From: JBAZCO01 sp041654915
GTDB taxonomy: Bacteria; Bacillota; Clostridia; Christensenellales; DTU072
Length of the DNA: 7,252 nucleotides
Assembly: GCA_041654915.1 (NCBI GenBank)
Contig: JBAZCO010000085.1
Location: 1 to 7,252 of the forward strand
Reading direction: 5' to 3'
Below the pieces are notes generated by a model. The model was given only the letters and a program-made list of their open reading frames with translations, had not been told where the DNA came from and did not search any database. The position numbers and the translations under genes were made by a program. How positions within the stretch are numbered: the first letter of the stretch is position 1; the number at the start of each line of letters is the position of its first letter. This document shows, piece by piece, positions 7,237 to 7,252 of the stretch.

Positions 7237-7252
7237 TACTAGTTTAGATAAC

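Overview
The window looks like a chromosomal segment of a low-to-moderate G+C Gram-positive bacterium, most likely an uncultured member of the Clostridia (Bacillota). This rests on the Shine-Dalgarno style, the Firmicutes-type DNA polymerase I with a decayed proofreading domain, the stand-alone PfoR-type PTS EIIC protein and the Clostridia-type patatin protein. The taxon below class level is a guess. The standard genetic code fits throughout.

Layout: five genes lie on the + strand and fill almost every base. (1) The C-terminal part of a glycoside hydrolase family 2 beta-galactosidase (1-1779) enters open from the left edge. (2) A patatin-like phospholipase (1781-2944) starts one base after its stop. 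(3) A membrane protein of the PTS_EIIC_2/PfoR type (2959-4095) follows after 14 bases. (4) DNA polymerase I, polA (4105-6645), follows after 9 bases. (5) Dephospho-CoA kinase, coaE (6632-7222), overlaps the end of polA by 14 bases. The last 30 bases are AT-rich; together with the coaE end they hold a possible promoter for a gene beyond the edge. No stretch over 300 bases lacks a gene.

How the genes fit together: the spacing suggests one transcript with translational coupling at the patatin and coaE starts. The functions fall into two blocks. The first is sugar hydrolysis, a lipid acyl hydrolase and a sugar-transporter-like membrane protein. The second is the polA-coaE housekeeping pair, which is a commonly conserved neighbourhood in Firmicutes; mutM, often found between them, is absent here. 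GH2 LacZ enzymes act on unphosphorylated galactosides, so the EIIC-like protein is not an obvious lactose PTS partner.

I found no RNA gene, mobile element, CRISPR array, phage gene or defence system. The window is mostly ordinary. The points worth a second look are residue-level changes in known enzymes and the unusual joining of the two gene blocks.
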